Assembly (NCBI GenBank): GCA_016946835.1
Contig: JACVTC010000013.1
Coordinates: 421,001 to 485,000, forward strand
Length of the DNA: 64,000 bases
Direction of reading: 5' to 3'
From: Neocallimastix lanati (nom. inval.)
Lineage: Eukaryota; Neocallimastigomycota; Neocallimastigomycetes; Neocallimastigales; Neocallimastigaceae
The notes under the pieces are model-generated. The model searched no databases, was not told the origin of the DNA, and was given only the letters and a program-made list of their open reading frames with translations. A program made the translations under genes and the position numbers. Of the stretch, positions 12,641 to 23,839 are shown one piece after another. The stretch's first letter is position 1. Each line of letters starts with the position of its first letter.

Positions 12641-14528
12641 TATTTAATAATATAAGTTTAAAAGTTAAAAATTAAGAAATATATACTAAAAAAAAATTTT
12701 TTTTTTTTTTTTTTTTTTTTTTAATTAATCTATTTATTTGATTTAATTATTTGACTTAAATAATACAATATCCGTAAAATTCTTTATGGCTGGTCCATTT
12801 GAGCATTTTGTTAAGACATCGGCTAACATTTCTTTAGTGTTTTTATATTCAAGTTTGATTTTATTTTTAGTTATATTGTCTTTATTGAAATAATATTTAA
12901 TTTCCATGTGTTTTAATTTTGTATTAATTTATCCATTTTCAATGCATACTTTGCTTGCATTGTTATCAGTGCATATTGTGATTGGTTTGTTATAGTTATA
13001 TATTTCAATTAAAATATTTCTAATCCATAGAACTTTTTTTACGCATTCGGAGGTGCTAACATATTCGGCCTCTGCGGTTGATGTAGCAACTGTGCTTTGT
13101 TTCTTTGAGTTCCAACAAATTGGTGAATTTCCCATAAGTATTATATATCCGGAGGTAGACTTTCTATCGTTGAGGTCCCCTGCGAAATCTGCGTCTGTAT
13201 ATGCGTGTATTTTTCCGTTACCGTCATATTTAATTTTAAAATTTTTGGTACTGTTTAAATATTTTAATACATTGAAAATTCTTTTCCAATCTGAGACTGT
13301 TGGATTTTCACAATATCTGGCTGCTTTATGGGTAGCAAATGCGATATCAGGTCGAGTGTTTTTAGATTATATATTAATGAACCAATGGCGCTTTTGTATG
13401 TTGTAGGATCGAATGGTTCACTGTTGTTAGATAATTTGTTGTCTCCTGTGCATGGAGTGTTTGCCTTTTTAATGTTTGTGATATGAAAATGTTTTAAAAG
13501 ATTTTCAATTATGTTTTGTTGTGAAATATAATAGCATTGATTTATTCTTTCAATTGTTATTCCGAGAATGTATTTTGCTTTTTGACAATTTGAGATCTTA
13601 TATTTATTTTTAATTTTATTGATGATTTCCATAATTTCAGAGTTGTTTCCTGTAATTAGCATATCGTCAACATAGATTCCGATAATACATATTACTTTGT
13701 TTTCGTTGTTTCTTTTGATAAATATGCACTGGTCTGATTTAAGTTGAATAAAATTTTGTATAACAAGGAAATTCGATAAAGTTTCATACCATTGTCTTCC
13801 TGATTGTCGTAATCCATATAAAGCCTTCTTAAGCTTCCCGTATCCTTTGTTGTAATTACTGTCCCCTTCTGGAATAGTTGTATATATTGTTTTATCTAAT
13901 TTAGCGTTTAGATATGCTGATTTGATATCTAATTGATACATTGTCCATTTAAATTTAGAAGCTATGGATATTATTAATTTTATACTATCGCTATTTAGTG
14001 TTGGGGAATAGGTTAAGTCGTAATCAATTCCATGAATTTGATTGAATCCCCTTGCTACCAGTCTTGCCTTGAATTTTGATATATTATTGTGTTCATCCCT
14101 TTTGATGGAAAATACCCATTTTGTGGTTATTATTGTTTTGTTTTTTGGGGCTTCTTTGGTGAAAATCATTATTTTGTTATTGTATAAATTGTTCAATTCG
14201 TCCATTATTGCTTTTTTCCATTGTTCTTTGTTGGTTCCGGTTATCGCTTGCTTATAGGTTGATGGAATTTCATTTTCAATACTATTTATTGTTCTCTGTA
14301 TTTTGTTGATAGTTGTTCTTTTGTTTTCAAGTCTTTCTAAAGTTTTATAATGTTTTCTTTGATGAACTTAATGAATTCAGGGTCTTGTATTGAATTAATA
14401 AGCTTAACTACTTTATCCCCATATTCTATGTGTAAGTTGACCGATACTTTCTCGATTTGATATATCAATTTTTCTAGCGCCTCGATATTAAGTTCTTGAC
14501 AGGGTTTAATATTTTGCCAATAACGTTT

Positions 14529-15581
14529 TTATTCTTCCAAAGTATATTCACAAAAGTGGAATTCAAATTCCTTAATGATTTTATTAAATAAATTCCAGGC
14601 GAGAATTCCTCTTATATTCGGATTATCTCTCATCTTTACTAGAATATCATTCCTCTTCTGAGTATACCATTCCTTTGCTTTTTTATCTTTTTCTACGAAA
14701 ATCTTGAAAGCATCTAAGATTTGTATTTCGTTTGATGGTGGTGCGTAGTTTTGTAAATAGAATTTAAAATCTCGTAGGTTGTCATAGCCTTTATTTTTGT
14801 TTTGATACCGTGGGCATTTTTGTTTGAAACTTTTTTGAAATAATGTTGAACTCCCTTCTACTTCTTTGATTGCTTCGAATTCATCTGGAGTGAATACAAC
14901 TACTTGCTGATGTTTATTTATTTGTGCTTCTTCATTTTTGTCCTTAAGATAATACCATTGGGAAATACTACTGGCTTCTTTCGGAATATAATTGTTATGT
15001 AAACGATTAATTCTTAGATTGAAATCAACATCCTTTTCATTTGGCATGTAGGATTTTCCAGTTATTGCTTGATAATAATCATTTTCATTTATATTTTCTC
15101 GTTGTAGTGATTCGATAAATCCGGCAAAGGATTCATAACTTTCGGCGAAATTTATAGTATTATAAGTATAGTCTAACTTGGCTTTTTCTTGAAATTTACC
15201 TTTTTCTCTTGTTCTTAGTTCTTCATGCTTTATTTGTTGTAATTGTCTCTTAATTTCTCGTTTATTTTCTTTGTTACTTTTCCTGATATTGGAATTAATA
15301 ATTGTTTTTAAATTTGTAAATTCTTTTTTGAATTGATCTAGTTGTTCTTTATTATTGAAGTCAAGGTCATTTAAACGTTTCTCTAGATATTCATATTCGT
15401 TTGTTAATTTAGATTTTATGTTTTCTTGGGATTCAATAATGGTATTAATTTTATTATTAGTTTCTGATTTGTCTTTTGACGTAGAAACTTTATTGTTTTC
15501 TAGTTCTTGCAATAGTTTAGTGTGAAATTCGGCGAAGGTTTCATTACCTATGTAAGATTTATTATTATTTTCTGTATCCAT
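14529..15581 (-). mobile_element. Coiled-coil Gag-like frame 2
   Basis: This frame of 350 residues overlaps the end of frame 1. Residues 1-125 are coiled coil rich in Lys/Glu/Asn. The rest is a globular part (YNTINFAESYESFAGFIESL, SISQWYYLKDKNEEAQINKH, VVVFTPDEFEAIKEVEG, KCPRYQNKNKGYDNLRDFKF) that may be a capsid domain. No known enzyme motif is seen. I do not recognise it beyond its Gag-like setting. Confidence 0.45.
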
Positions 15582-17200
15582 TGAATCAGTCTCTTTCTCC
15601 TCTTCATCAGAAGAAGACTCCCATCCGTCGAAGTTACCATCGAATAGTAGCTGAGATTATCAATGGTTGGTTCATTTAAACCAGATTGTTTGCCCCAAAG
15701 GTCCTCATATGACTTAAAAATAAGTTTATTTACTAAATTAGTATATTTAGGGTCTTTGATGAATAAAAGAATTTTATTATTGAAACATTTGTATTCGAAA
15801 AATTTGGTAGTTTTTAGGTGTTTTTCTACTAATTTTTTGTATTCGAATTGAAGAGTTTCATCAGAAAGTGAAAGGTCGTATTTAGAAATATTTTTGCGAA
15901 TAGTATCGACTTGTTTGCGGAAATTTGTTTCTAAATCTTTATTAGAAATTTTGATATTGTTAAGAGAAGTAATAGTGTCGTTAAATTTCTTCTGAAAGTC
16001 AATTTGAGAATTAGATAATTCTAACAGTTTTTCTTTTGATAATTCATGATCGGATAATTCAATTTGATTTTGTAAATTGTCAATTTCATTTTGATAATGA
16101 TTTAATTGTTTAGTAATTGTTTTTAAAGATTCTTCAACCTTATCGTATTGGGTGACTAGTTCGTTTTGTATGTGAAATTTAAGATTCATTTCGGCTTTTA
16201 GTACTTCCAAATCCTTATAACATTGGTTAATTTTAACAAGACTAAGTTCGTCTTCTTTTTGTTTGCCTTTCAAAGTGATCGCATTATTTTTTGCAATGAG
16301 ATTTATTTTATCATTTAAATCTTTAATAATATTTTTTTGTTGATTGATGCGTTTCTTTTCATCTTCAATAGCTTTTTGAGTATCATCGAGAACTTTTTCA
16401 TTATATTCAAAATTATTGTGTAATTTAACTAGATTATTATTTGTATTATTTTTGACTTGAATAAGTTGTTTATTTAAATTTTCAACTTTGTCTTGGGTAT
16501 TATATAAGTCCATATCGATTTTTTCTAAATCATCCCTACTGTGTTTAGTGGATAAAAGATTTAGTTTTGAACTTTGTTTCTGCGATGTCATAAATAACTG
16601 TAATTGTTGGTTTAAAATTCTAATTTGTTCTTGTTGTGTAATTAGTTGTTTTTGCATTTCTTGGTACATAGCGTTGTTGGCTAGTAAACCCGTAGCTCCT
16701 GTATTGTCTTGATTATAAGACGCTATCGGCCCAGAACCTCCATATTTATTTTTAGTTTCAGATTCTAGTAAAGGATTTTCTATTGGTAAAGAGTCAAAGT
16801 ATTTTTCTACATCTTTTAAGCTGTCCTGTTCGCTCATTATGATGTCATCGTCTTTTGGTAAAAGTAATTCGGGTTCTTCTTGCATGATAATGTCTTCTTC
16901 GTGTGGAAGGAGTAAAGTTTTGGATTCACTTTGACTTACAGGTTGTTCAACCACTTGTTTAACCGCGTGTTCGTCTGGATCCTGACTAGGTTGAGCGGCG
17001 GAATTAATAAGTTGAGACTTAGTACCACTAGCATCTGTAGATGCCACCAGTGCCTTTTTTGGGTCACTACCTTTTTTTGGTTGGGTATCAGAAGCAGCCT
17101 TAAGAGGTTTAACTTCCTTAATTCCTGAAGCTTCTTGCTTGTTCTTTTCAGTATTAGTTTTTCCGGATTTATTGTTTTTATTATTATTAGGTTTGGCCAT
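15548..17200 (-). mobile_element. Coiled-coil Gag-like frame 1
   Basis: The frame starts at ATG 17200 with a Lys/Asn-rich lead (MAKPNNNKNNKSGKTNTEKN), then a Thr/Ser/Pro-rich spacer with repeated acidic LLLP...DIIM motifs. About 250 residues of heptad-rich coiled coil follow (MYQEMQKQLITQQEQIRIL onward). No zinc knuckle is seen. The Gag of the chromovirus at 33616-35043 has the same layout (Lys-rich lead, spacer, long coiled coil), which is why it is called Gag-like. The role in particle assembly is inferred. Confidence 0.5.
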
Positions 17201-17647
17201 ATTTAAAATAAAAATTAGTTTATTAGGATATAATGGATCTTGTGAAACTATAGTGGGGTAAGAATTTCTTCTAAGATGATAAACCTTGGAGTTGCCCTTG
17301 ATAGTTTCTTTTAACTGATTTAAGTCGTCGTTAGAGTAAATCAATTTTAAGATATCAATTATGAGGAGTTATAACTTTTTCAATTGTAAAATACTTTTGT
17401 CGTTAATAAATAATTCCAAATTATTTATAGCAACTAGTAGCTTTAAGGTTTTCTCAACAAATAATATAGATTTATTTCTCTAAAGAAAAAATATTAAAAA
17501 GACGGCTGAGTTTTCCTTAAAGACTTAGAGTATCTCTGTCACTTACTTCTAAAATTTTTAAATTTTTATAATCGATAATATAAATTTTTATTATTTTTTA
17601 CTTTTTTATTAAAACTTTTTTATTTATTTTTTATTTAAAAAGTGATC

Positions 17648-17680
<33 letters not shown>

Positions 17681-20600
17681 CATGTTTTATTAAAAAAGGA
17701 TTATTATTTAAAGATTTTTTGGATTGAAGTAAAAAGAATTGAAAAAGTTATAGATTCAAATTAGGAATTTTTTGTTCCTTTTATACTTTTTCAAGAAAAT
17801 AAAAGTAAAAATAAAAATAAAAATATTATATACTATATATTATTACATATAACTTATATTATAGGATTAAATTAAAAATACAATTTATTAAAAATATATT
17901 TTATTAAATTTTATTTGTTTATGGTTATCCTTTTATTATTAAAATTTTCTTAGAAATTCTTTTTAATATATTATGTTTTTATCAATTTGTATTGCATTAT
18001 CAAATATATCTGTTTGTCTATTTTCTGAGTAAATTATTTCTCTTTGATTGGATTGCGATTCTTCATAAGTTGGTAAGCCTCCTAAGCCTCTTCTAATGGC
18101 TTCTAATTCATTCTGAAGTATTCTAATAGTTCAATTAAGATTGTTAATCTTAATTTCTTGGCTTCTAATCTTTTGGATTAATTTCATTTCTAGATTGGTT
18201 AATCCGTTTCGTACATTAGCTATTTCTTGATCGTTATTTTGTTGATATATTGGAAATTCATCTAGAAGTTTCTTTGTATCGTAATAGAATTGATTATGTC
18301 TATTATTGTATTTGAAATTTGCTAATTCTTTGCTCAATTTGTCCATTCTTTTATTTAATTTCTCTATTTTCAATTTAATGTTTTCCGTATGGTTGATAAT
18401 GGTGATGTCTGGTTCTATTCTAAGTCATGTGATATTTCTTTTCCTTTATTTCTTTTATTAGGGATATCACTATTTTCTTCTTCCGTGCGGACTCTTTTTT
18501 GTGACTGTTTTTGTAATGAATTATTATTCATTGCTTCTTCGTGATTTTCATTTTGTAAATTACTTGTAGAAATTTTATTTTTACTAACAGTGGCCCCTTT
18601 TGTTAATGAAGTGATTTTATCTAATAATAAACGGTTCATTTTAATTAGATGAGCATTGTTAAGAGTGTAAGAAGGGTGATGATAAAGGAAAGATGAAGGA
18701 TTCTTTGAATAATATTCATTATAAGTGTAGATATTATTGATTTCGAGATCTTTAGCAAGATTATTGATTTGGTCGTAGGGTGATGTGGAGTTAGAGTTAT
18801 CATCCATCTTAAGAATATGTCTTGATAAGAAATCGGCTAATTGATTGTCTTTACCTTGAATGTATATAGGGTACGTATTAAATTGACAAATAATGTCGAA
18901 TAGTCTGAATTTTCGGTTTGTTTCGACTTTAGCTCCTCGATTTACAGCGTAGACTAGGTTTTTGTGGTCCGTTAGGATGAAAATACGTTGACCGTTACGT
19001 ATAAGCCACTTATAATGTTCCAAAGTGTTGGCTATTGCTAATAATTCACGATCAAAGGTAGAATATTTTTGTTCTGTTTTATTCAATATTCTACTATAAA
19101 ATCCAATAGGTTCAATTTCCTGTTGTAGTTTTTTATAGGATTCAGAATTGATAAACAAGGATTCCTTAATTTTATCTAGAGTAAGATTTAAATTTTTGTT
19201 TTTGAAAATAAGATCAAAAATGTCATTATTTTTTACAGTATTTATACTTTTTGAGAAAATTTGATCATGTGATGTGATATTTTTCTGATCATGCGATAAA
19301 ATTTTCTTATTCTTGTTTAGGTTTTTATCATTATTTTTATTTGGAATGTCCTGTTTTGATGACTGAATATATTGATTAATTTTATTATAATTTTTTAATT
19401 GGAAAATTGAGGCTCCTATACCATATTCCGAAGAGTCGCTAATGATTAAAATATCAGAATTAGCTCTAAATGGGGCTAGGATGGTAATGTTGTTGATTTT
19501 GTCGATAAAATAGGTTAGGTCTTTATCCATTTGGTTATTCCATTCGGTTTTATCATTTTTTAACCCTTTGGAGATGGATTCAAAATGTTTGTGATAATCT
19601 GGAATTGAGACTACCTGGTCTTTTCATTAATATTTGTGCCTTACTGTAAGTGGTATCCCTAATTCTTTTATTTAATTCATTATTGTTTTTGTTGTTTTCA
19701 TGTGGTCTTTTACATGAAGGATCTTGAATTTCATTTTTATAATGCTTTTCGTTATTAATTTCATTATTAGTGTTTATATTAGTTTTGTTATTTTGGTTAT
19801 TGTTGTTATTGTCTAAATTATTTGTTTTGTTGAATTGCTCCTCTGAATTATTGTTATCTTTATCTTCTTTATTTTCTGTTATTTCTTCTATCATTGTTTT
19901 ATGATCATGTAAGTTTTTGCGATTAATATCTTGTGTATAGCTGTTGATAGGATTTTTTGGATTATTGTTTTTAGTATCTGTTGGTTCATTAATTACCAAT
20001 AAATTTCTAAAAATGTAATTTGAAGGTTGTTCTTCTAAAAATACGGCTTCTCTTGTTAAGTGCAATTTTTGATCTATTTTATCCATAATTATGAAGCTGT
20101 TGTTTTCAAAGTTTAATCCTAGGAAAATACCTTCTTTGCTATTGGATTCAAATTTTGACGTTTTGTTATTTATATTATTATAGTAACTTTTGCATCCGAA
20201 GACTTTAATTTTTGATAAATCTACACTTTTATTAAAAAATATTTCATTGGGGATTAACTAAGAAATATTCTTATGGGGTGTAATATTATAGAGAAAATTT
20301 GCATAGATTACTGCATAACTCCAGAAGTCCAAACTCATTTTGGCCCAGAATATTAGTGTTTTTGCTGAGTTTACTAAAGTTTGATTATATCTTTCGGCTA
20401 TTCCATTGTTTTCTGGATTTTATGGTGGTGAGAAAATTTTCTTAATTCCCATTTTTCTACAATATTTCTTGATTTTTGAATTGTTGTACTCCCTTCCGTT
20501 GTCGCTTTTGAAATTTTGTATTTTGTTTTCGAAATTGTTATCTATATATTTTAAGAAGTTTAGTATATTGTTAATTGCTTCTGATTTTTCTTTCATCAAG

Positions 20601-22533
20601 TAGACCCAAGCTTTGCGACTAAACTCATCAATGAATGTTAAAATGTATTTAAGATTGTCGTTTGATGTTGGTTTTATTGGACCTATGATATCTGAGTGAA
20701 TTGTTTCTAATATTTTGGAAGCTCTTGGAACCTCTTTATTGTGTGGCTTCCTTCTTAATTTACTGATATTACAATCCTGGCATCCTTGGTTGATGACTTT
20801 GTGGAGTTCCAAATATTTCTGGATATCTGGATTATAAAAATGACCAAGTCTGTTATGCCAGATTTTTATTGAATTTTCGTCTAATTCAGTTGAAAATAAT
20901 GAATTAGACTGTTTCATTATTGGGATCCTGATGATATTTCTTGAATCTGCATTGACATCAATTATTTTATCATTATTTTGATTTTTTAAGGTTAATGAAA
21001 TGTTGTTGTTTTTTAATTCTAGTGATGCTTGAATTCCTGATTTTATTAATTTTATTCCTCCAATTAAGTTTTTGTTCACTTCTTTGGAGTATAGTACTCG
21101 TTCAAGTGTAATTAAATGGCCGTTAATTGTACCATTGAAGGTACCATACCCTTCGAAATGGCAGGTGGATTCATTTGCGCACTGCATTTGAATTATTTCT
21201 TCTTTAAAATTTTCTAGGAGACTTTTGTCGTTTGTGATGTGTTCACTAGCTCCTGTGTCGAAGGTCCATAATGTTGTTATTTCGGAATTGTGATCACGTG
21301 ATAATGATAAAAGTACATTTTTCAAAAGTTCTTCTTTTTTATTCGGAGAAACGTTTTGTAAAGTAAGATCTTCAAGTTTATTGATCACATGTTCATAACA
21401 TAATTGTTCATCATTAATGGTGTTATCGTATAGATGTATGTTGTTATCTGAAAATTGATCACGTGGTTCATTTATACTGCTTTCTTCATTTTCTATACTA
21501 TCCATTGTGTCACCGTACTTGAGAATAATTTCTTCATAGCATGGGGTTGTTTCATTAATAGGCATAGCTTCGATACTGTCGAGATTTTCTATATTGTTTA
21601 AGTTGTTTTTTCTATTGGACCTTTTTCCTCTTGATCCTCTTTTTGTCTTGTTTCTTTTATTGTTACTTTTTCGTGTATTTTTAGTATTATTGTTCCTGTT
21701 TACTGTACTACATGGATTGTAGTAGCAGTCCTTCGCTAAGTGTCCAGGTCTTTCACAGTAGACACATACCTTATTATTTGTAGGCATGCCTTGATTTGTA
21801 AAGTAATTGATACTTGAATTATTTTACAAGTTATCAATGTCCATTTTATCGTCTTTTTCTTGCTTATTATTGGAATTATTTGACCTACTCGAGTTATTAA
21901 ATCTTGAATAGTTTGTATCGCCACGGCTTTTTCTGTATGCAATAGTAGTTTGTTTGTCTTTTATTTCTTTATAAAAGGAATCTACAGTGGATGATGAGCT
22001 GTAGTTTACCTTTTCTTGGAGTTCTTTGGGGAGAGCTTCGAACATAATAGTGAGCATCTCCAGTTTTGATGGACTCATTGATGATTTGTTAAGAATCCTG
22101 AATAGTTCCATGATTTCATTAATGACTGGAATAGTGTTATAAATGTTTTTTGCCTTTAAGAGAATAGATTCTTTGCAGATATCTGCCATGATTAGCAGTA
22201 TCATCTACTTCGTACAGGTCTTTGAGTTTTTTCATTTTCAAGAATGCTGATTCACAATCTTTGATATAAAATTTAATCGAATCAGCTACGTTGTTAAAGA
22301 TAATGGAACCAGCTAAAGCATCACGGGCAGTAATATCTTTCTTTCCTTTGTTATTATTTTCAGGAGTATTGGATTCGGCGTAGTTTAAAGCATCAGCTAC
22401 AATGTAATTATGTAACTTCTTTGCTTTAAGGTAACCTGTGATGGAAGTATACCAAAGAACGAAATTTTCGGTACCACGGAATTTATCAAATTGAGGAATT
22501 GAATCGGACATGTCGAAAAATAAGAGTTAAATT

Positions 22534-22548
22534 TGAGACTCTTAATCT
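22534..22548 (-). other. Primer-binding site of the copia element, tRNA-Lys(CUU) anticodon arm
   Basis: On the minus strand, AGATTAAGAGTCTCA follows the 5' LTR directly. Its reverse complement TGAGACTCTTAATCT equals the anticodon arm (positions 27-41) of usual eukaryotic tRNA-Lys(CUU). Copia of Drosophila is known to prime from the middle of tRNA-iMet (half-tRNA); here the same mode with tRNA-Lys is inferred. Confidence 0.65.
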
Positions 22549-22794
22549 GTTATTTTTTATTAAAAGTTTATTTATAAATTTTATAAAAAGGTAATTACAA
22601 TGTTTTAAAATACATAAATTTATGAGTATTTATAATAAAAACAAAAATGTGGCGTATATTAAATGTGATATTTTTAATAATCACCTGTTATAAATGTGGC
22701 GCTTGCGCGACGTGCCGTGATACTACTATATTATTTATTTACTTTATTTCATTATGACCATGTGATATATTTAATTATTTCGTAATTTCTAACA
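22549..22794 (-). repeat. 5' LTR of the copia element
   Basis: This 246-base copy pairs with 12375-12621. The flank 22795-22799 is ATTAT, matching the other side. Confidence 0.92.
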
Positions 22795-23134
22795 ATTATA
22801 AATATTATTCAATTATTATAATAACAAAATTATATATAATTATTTTAAATAAAAAAAAAAGAAAATTTTTTTTATTAATGAAAAATTTTCAAAAATTGAG
22901 TTAAAAATTTTGTAAAATTTTCAAATAATTAATCTTCATTAATACATATTTTAATAATTATTCACAAAAATATAAAATTTCTTTTAATTTTATATTTTCC
23001 CTTATTTGAACTATGATCATTTCAACATATTATTGAATTTGTAGCTAATTTACAGATTCAATTGAGAATTGTTCTCGTATAGAGATAAATTTCAATTTCA
23101 CTAGTAATCAGCTATTTTAGCGAGGGCATTTCTG

Positions 23135-23839
23135 ATATAAAACAAATATATGTAGCAACATATTTGTATATTTAATAATAATTATTAAATATTAAATCTA
23201 TATCTCTTTTGTCAATAATAATATTTGAAATAATTTCTTATTCATATATTATTCAATATTTATATATATATTATTCATTATAATATAAAATATATTAAAT
23301 ATATTAAATTAAATAGTTAATTTCTTCTAAATATAAATAATAAGAATATTATTATATATATAACTTAAATATTCCTATTTATTTTAAAGTTTATATTAAA
23401 AATGCATAATACTTCTATATATTATAATATATAATATAATGTAATAGTTTTAGTTATTTTAATTATAATTAAATATATATAGTTGATGTTATTTATTATA
23501 TTCATATTTATTATATAATTATATTCTTATATATTTAAATTTATTATTTTTATTTTCATTTTTAAGAATTATATAGTTAATATTTATTATATTTATTATT
23601 TTTAATATATATTTATTATATATTATATTATACTCCGATATATTATATTTTAAATGTATATTTATTATTATTAATATTTGTAAAATTATTATAAAGAATT
23701 CTAATAACTACTCTTCTATATTGTAATTTATAGAAGACCCTTAGTTAATTGGGTTTTATAAATTAAAATATATTAATAAAGGTTAATTAAATATAACGAT
23801 ACTATTAAAAATTAGTTGCACACAAAAGTCCCACATATC
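23135..23839 (+). repeat. Right LTR of the Ty3/gypsy element
   Basis: This is a direct copy of 5728-6427. A purine-rich tract (AGCGAGGG, near 23118-23127) stands just upstream, as expected for a 3' LTR. Confidence 0.85.

Larger units (their letters stand above)
14330..19630 (-). mobile_element. Ty3-like retroelement fragment (RNase H plus coiled-coil Gag-like proteins) inside the copia element
   Basis: This block separates the copia integrase linker from the copia reverse transcriptase. On the minus strand it begins with the end of a Ty3-type reverse transcriptase (IPDYHKHFESISKGL) and an RNase H (18415-19530: ISDSSEYGIGASIFQ, FDRELLAIANTLEHYKW, ILTDHKNL, KDNQLADFLSRH). A charged tail and a coiled-coil frame (18131-18373) follow. 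After a low-complexity gap come two adjacent coiled-coil frames (about 17200-15548 and 15581-14529) that look like Gag. No integrase finger or D-D-E core is visible. The order, RNase H ahead of Gag, is unlike a simple Ty3 element. It may be two elements in tandem, a permuted copy, or an integrase-less family. It is broken a few times. Confidence 0.6.
12375..22794 (-). mobile_element. Ty1/copia element nested in the Ty3 element
   Basis: Direct LTRs (12375-12621 and 22549-22794) start TGTTA and end AACA, and a 5-base target repeat ATTAT lies at 12370-12374 and 22795-22799. On the minus strand come, in order: primer-binding site, Gag (22511 to about 21830), zinc knuckle CVYCERPGHLAKDC, protease (TFDTGASEHIT), integrase finger and core (WHNRLGHF...CQDCNISKLRR, HSDIIGP, SDNGREY), Asn-rich linker, reverse transcriptase (14205-13264; KWVFSIKRDE, KARLVARGF, YVDDML) and RNase H (13135-12929). 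A purine tract (12622-12640) precedes the 3' LTR. Integrase before reverse transcriptase defines copia. LTRs differ at about 3 of 247 bases by eye, so it is young. It is broken several times and interrupted by the 14330-19630 insertion. Confidence 0.93.
5728..23839 (+). mobile_element. Ty3/gypsy element, interrupted by a nested copia element
   Basis: Two direct copies of a long repeat of about 700 bases flank a plus-strand Gag-Pol. Parts in order are: left LTR, primer-binding site, Gag with zinc knuckle (7088-8128), an Asn-rich linker, a retropepsin-like protease (about 8850-9200), reverse transcriptase with YLDD (about 9500-10300), RNase H (about 10300-10780) and integrase (about 11000-12105). 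A purine-rich tract lies just before the right LTR. The copia element at 12375-22794 sits between pol and the right LTR. Pol order with integrase last places it in Ty3/gypsy. No chromodomain follows the integrase. The LTRs differ at only a few percent by eye, so it is fairly young. Pol carries a handful of breaks, and Gag looks whole. Confidence 0.9.

Noticed and set aside
12690-12725. Long A then T run as a terminator
   Set aside because: Such homopolymer runs are common throughout the window and this one lies inside the copia element.
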